This document shows positions 5,146 through 7,436 of a stretch of DNA of 7,436 nucleotides, piece after piece. The DNA is from an uncultured Peptococcaceae bacterium (GTDB lineage Bacteria > Bacillota > Peptococcia > Peptococcales > Peptococcaceae). The stretch lies in contig USCP01000098.1 in assembly GCA_900553245.1 (NCBI GenBank), positions 1-7,436 on the forward strand. Reading direction: 5' to 3'. A model generated the notes under the pieces. The model was not told the DNA's origin. It did not search any database and saw only the letters and a program-made list of their open reading frames with translations. Position numbers and translations under genes: made by a program. Numbering within the stretch: the stretch's first letter is position 1; each line of letters starts with the position of its first letter.

Positions 5146-6570
5146 ATTTAATAAGCGTCGGAGAGCGGTGGAATCTTGAGTGCGTGCTATATGGTCTAAG
5201 GTGCGCAGGTGGTGCTTGATGTCGTGAATCAGGCGACGGTTGTCTTCGACGGCGGTGGCAATTTGGCGGTTGTACTCAGCTTGCATTGCAAGTTGACGCT
5301 GTACCTGTTTGCGTTCTGCCTCAAAGGAGAGGCTGTTGCTATAACCTTCGACGATGTTGCGCCACAAAGAAAGGCCAATGGCAACGACCACAAAGAAAAT
5401 CCCCCATTGGATGAACCAGCCGCCGATGATGGGTTCATAGTTCGGGAGCAACCGATCCCACCCCGGGGCACAGATGGCGGTAAGATTGGCATAGAAGATC
5501 ATGCGACTTGCTACTTGTTTTTTGTAAACGGCATGGATGGCAATGGCCAAAAGGTAGCTTGCAAAGGCCACTTTGTAGAAAAAGACCGCCGCAGAAAAGA
5601 GTGTCATCAGAGATGTTGTGAGATGGCTGCTCAAAAGTCCATAGCCCAAAGCGAGAAGGCAGAAGAGGCCACCGATGGTATTGCTGATTAAAGCAGGCAG
5701 GCGCCCGGGTTGACAGAGCTTATTTTGAAGGAGCAAAATGAGCCAAATTAAGAGATAGATGGCGCAAAGCTCAAGGGCATACCAAGGAAAAATTGGGAGG
5801 GCCACGAGCATGTGCAAGGTTGGAAAAGAGATTAATGCACACATGCCGAGGGAGATAAACCCAAACAATAGGGCATGGCGTTGTTTCATACGCCAGCTGA
5901 GATAAAATGACAACAAGGCACATAGTAGGGTGATAGTGCCGCCGACGAGGGCGCTAACCAAACGAATGCCACGCATGGTATTAACGGCAACCATGGACCC
6001 AAATGCCGGTGGATAGACCATACCACCGTAAAAATGAGCGTCATTGGAAACGGCAATGGTGAGCGTGACAGGTTCACCGCCATCAATGGTTATAAGCCTG
6101 TTTTGCACAAGGGGGGTATCGGTGTCGGGATCGCCCATTTCAAGAATGCATTCTTGATTGAGATATAGTGTGTAGCACGAAAAGACCTCAGGAATTTCAA
6201 GGGCATAGGGGGAACTGCTCTTCGGCAGGAAAAAAGTCATTTGATAGGTGCCACATCCATAGGGCGAGGTGCCGGAAGCGCCGGAAAACTGTGTGTGTTC
6301 ACCAATAGACGTGTAGGTGGTATAGTGGTTGCCGTTTGCAATCTCATCGGGCGTAAGAAGGGCATTGGGATAATAGGTCCATCCGGACACCAGAAAACGC
6401 AGTGGGTTTTTCTCCAAATCGTGTTCGGACAGCGCCAGTATGCCATTGGCCGCTTGGCTTCCCGGGTATTGATATTTGTTATCAAAGTGAAAAAGTCCCA
6501 GAAAAAATACAGAGGTACAAAGACAAACGGTAAGGAGAGGCACATATTTTTTGCAGCACAAAGACATCAT
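5143..6570 (-). CDS. N-terminal part of the kinase: sensor, membrane and phospho-acceptor regions
   Basis: 475 residues. The start is the ATG at 6570, with AAAGGAG 10 bases upstream; a second ATG directly follows. Residues 10-28 are a hydrophobic signal anchor. Residues about 30-195 form an extracellular domain that resembles a jelly-roll or 7TMR-DISM-type ligand-binding module, with GCGTYQMTFFLP at 105-116, LYLNQE at 135-140 and MVYPPAFG at 184-191, a string I associate with clostridial sensor kinases. Six or seven hydrophobic segments follow between about 201 and 403. A cytoplasmic helix, partly coiled-coil-like (405-445), leads to the phospho-acceptor motif HDIKHH, in which H449 is the expected phosphorylation site. 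The frame ends at TAA soon after, with no ATPase domain. The ligand is unknown; the extracellular fold hints at a sugar or other small molecule. The gene starts 1 base after the surface-protein stop. Confidence 0.8.
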   Translation of the reverse strand: MMSLCCKKYVPLLTVCLCTSVFFLGLFHFDNKYQYPGSQAANGILALSEHDLEKNPLRFLVSGWTYYPNALLTPDEIANGNHYTTYTSIGEHTQFSGASGTSPYGCGTYQMTFFLPKSSSPYALEIPEVFSCYTLYLNQECILEMGDPDTDTPLVQNRLITIDGGEPVTLTIAVSNDAHFYGGMVYPPAFGSMVAVNTMRGIRLVSALVGGTITLLCALLSFYLSWRMKQRHALLFGFISLGMCALISFPTLHMLVALPIFPWYALELCAIYLLIWLILLLQNKLCQPGRLPALISNTIGGLFCLLALGYGLLSSHLTTSLMTLFSAAVFFYKVAFASYLLAIAIHAVYKKQVASRMIFYANLTAICAPGWDRLLPNYEPIIGGWFIQWGIFFVVVAIGLSLWRNIVEGYSNSLSFEAERKQVQRQLAMQAEYNRQIATAVEDNRRLIHDIKHHLRTLDHIARTQDSTALRRLLN

Positions 6571-6571
6571 T

Positions 6572-7436
6572 TTAGCGTCGCTCCTTTCTGATTAGCAAAA
6601 TAACGCCACCAATGACAAGCACCACCATGAGCCCCATCGAAAAAAAGGCGATTGTTAGGTCGTTAGAGGCGGGGTGGGAAATTTGATGGGCAGATGCTTG
6701 GACATTGAGGTAATAGGTGCCGGGATGGTCAATCTCAAAGGTCGCCGTATGGGTGGCGTCATCGTAATAAGCCAGAGGGGCGTGGTTGTGGTCGGTGTCA
6801 GCGAGGTAAAGGGTGTCATCTTGGGAAATGGCGTGACAAGGAAGAGTGATAGTGGTCCCGGCTAGTTCATTGATTGCCTCGTCGTTGATGGTGAATAAGA
6901 AGGTGACGCCGTCATTTTCCAGCTTTTTTATCAGCACCTGGATTTGATCGTCTGGTTGAATGGTTGCTGGAAGCGCTGCTTCGGGAATGGTAACGGTGAT
7001 GCCGTCCTTTGAAAACACGGCCTTTCCGTTTTGGGTCTGTAGCATCATCAAAAACCGTGTGCCGGAAAGCATGTCTAGGGTGTCTGTAAAGGTTTCGGTG
7101 TGTTGAGGCGCAGTTTCGACATAAGTCGCTTTTGTCATCGGAAGACGCACCGGTCCCTTGGGGCGTGTGGCCGAAGGAAGGCTGACGCTCGGAAAGAGGG
7201 TGTCAATGGCTGTGTTGTCCTGATTGTCAGAAGGTGGCATGGTTGGCTGCGTGTTTTCGGGCGGCAGTTGAGGGGATGGATCGGATGGTTTTTCAGGTGA
7301 AGGTGAGTCGGTATCGTCGTCTTTATTATCGTCATCCTCATCATCTTCGTCTTCTAAGGGCGGTTGTGCAGGTGGATGAATTGGCACCTGGGGTGCCGGC
7401 TGAATAATTTCGCCGGGGTCGGTCCCACCAATATCG
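6572..7436 (-). CDS. C-terminal portion of a membrane-anchored surface protein, N-terminus outside the window
   Basis: The frame is open to the window edge (first visible codons DIGGTDPGEIIQPAPQ), so the GTG at 7387 is most likely internal; 287 codons are visible. Counting from the edge, residues about 10-75 are a low-complexity linker rich in proline, aspartate and glutamate. Residues about 135-246 form a beta-rich domain (DGITVTIPEAAL, LAYYDDATHTATFEIDHPG) resembling repeats found in clostridial surface and adhesion proteins. A hydrophobic helix (about 260-282) and the basic tail RKERR end the protein, giving an outside-to-inside topology. No LPxTG-type motif precedes the helix, so anchoring is by the membrane, not by sortase. 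The linker probably holds an N-terminal functional domain away from the membrane. The gene stops 1 base before the histidine kinase. Its role is unknown; accessory to signal sensing or an adhesin are both possible. Confidence 0.75.
   Translation of the reverse strand, partial: DIGGTDPGEIIQPAPQVPIHPPAQPPLEDEDDEDDDNKDDDTDSPSPEKPSDPSPQLPPENTQPTMPPSDNQDNTAIDTLFPSVSLPSATRPKGPVRLPMTKATYVETAPQHTETFTDTLDMLSGTRFLMMLQTQNGKAVFSKDGITVTIPEAALPATIQPDDQIQVLIKKLENDGVTFLFTINDEAINELAGTTITLPCHAISQDDTLYLADTDHNHAPLAYYDDATHTATFEIDHPGTYYLNVQASAHQISHPASNDLTIAFFSMGLMVVLVIGGVILLIRKERR
6581..6587 (-). promoter_or_regulatory. Ribosome binding site of the kinase gene, inside the surface-protein gene
   Basis: AAAGGAG on the minus strand lies 10 bases before the kinase ATG at 6570 and within the last codons of the upstream gene (encoding RKERR). 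This supports translational coupling of the pair and the choice of the first of two adjacent ATG codons. Confidence 0.7.

Larger units (their letters stand above)
4669..6570 (-). pseudogene. Sensor histidine kinase interrupted by an in-frame TAA
   Basis: Read as one frame this is a 633-codon AgrC-like (HPK10-type) membrane histidine kinase: signal anchor, extracellular beta domain, multi-helix membrane region, phospho-acceptor helix, ATPase domain. Codon 476 is TAA (bases 5145-5143). Before it the frame reads RRLLN and after it VEAQVQ, continuing in the same frame with no inserted or missing base. Relatives run without a break between the phospho-acceptor helix and the ATPase, so a single substitution (for example from CAA, GAA, AAA or TAC/TAT) explains the interruption. 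The rest of the frame is undamaged and all kinase motifs survive, which points to a recent event or a base-call error. If the stop is real, neither half alone should be a working kinase, although they could complement each other if the C-terminal half is separately translated. Confidence 0.75.

Noticed and set aside
5130..5160. Frameshift as the cause of the kinase break
   Set aside because: Both pieces are in the same frame and homologous sequence continues right up to and after the TAA. A substitution explains it without any indel.
5209..5691. 160-codon plus-strand open frame opposite the kinase
   Set aside because: Antisense to the kinase membrane helices and phospho-acceptor region; the composition looks random and no ribosome site is evident.

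Overview
The window looks like chromosomal DNA from an anaerobic member of the Bacillota, probably Clostridia or Negativicutes. The evidence is a zinc-dependent class II aldolase next to a GlpX-type phosphatase, a small DUF6472-like four-cysteine protein, a ferredoxin-fused nitroreductase, an AgrC-like histidine kinase and strong AGGAGG ribosome sites. The lineage below phylum is an inference from protein style only. No RNA gene, CRISPR array, insertion sequence or phage gene was seen.

Left part, plus strand (1-3460): the 3' end of argS (arginyl-tRNA synthetase, start lies before the window), then fba (class II fructose-bisphosphate aldolase) and glpX (class II fructose-1,6-bisphosphatase). 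The three genes are packed with almost no gaps. The fba ribosome site overlaps the argS stop codon, and the glpX ribosome site overlaps the fba stop codon. The last two enzymes catalyse consecutive gluconeogenic steps: triose phosphates to fructose-1,6-bisphosphate to fructose-6-phosphate.

Middle, plus strand (3461-4578): a 16-bp inverted repeat (terminator or attenuator) separates glpX from a two-gene unit. That unit holds a small acidic four-cysteine protein and a nitroreductase-family flavoprotein with an N-terminal two-[4Fe-4S] ferredoxin domain. It ends in a textbook intrinsic terminator. A second, perfect 19-bp hairpin at 4619-4662 closes the convergent gene set arriving from the right.

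Right part, minus strand (4669-7436): an operon read right to left. It starts with the C-terminal portion of a large surface protein (proline-rich and acidic linker, beta-rich domain, one membrane helix, basic tail). One base later follows a membrane sensor histidine kinase with an extracellular jelly-roll-like domain, a multi-helix membrane region and AgrC-type kinase parts. The kinase frame is broken by a single in-frame TAA between the phospho-acceptor helix and the ATPase domain, with homologous sequence continuing in the same frame after the stop. This is the most notable feature here: a recent nonsense mutation, a sequence error or, less likely, a split kinase. No response regulator is present in the window.
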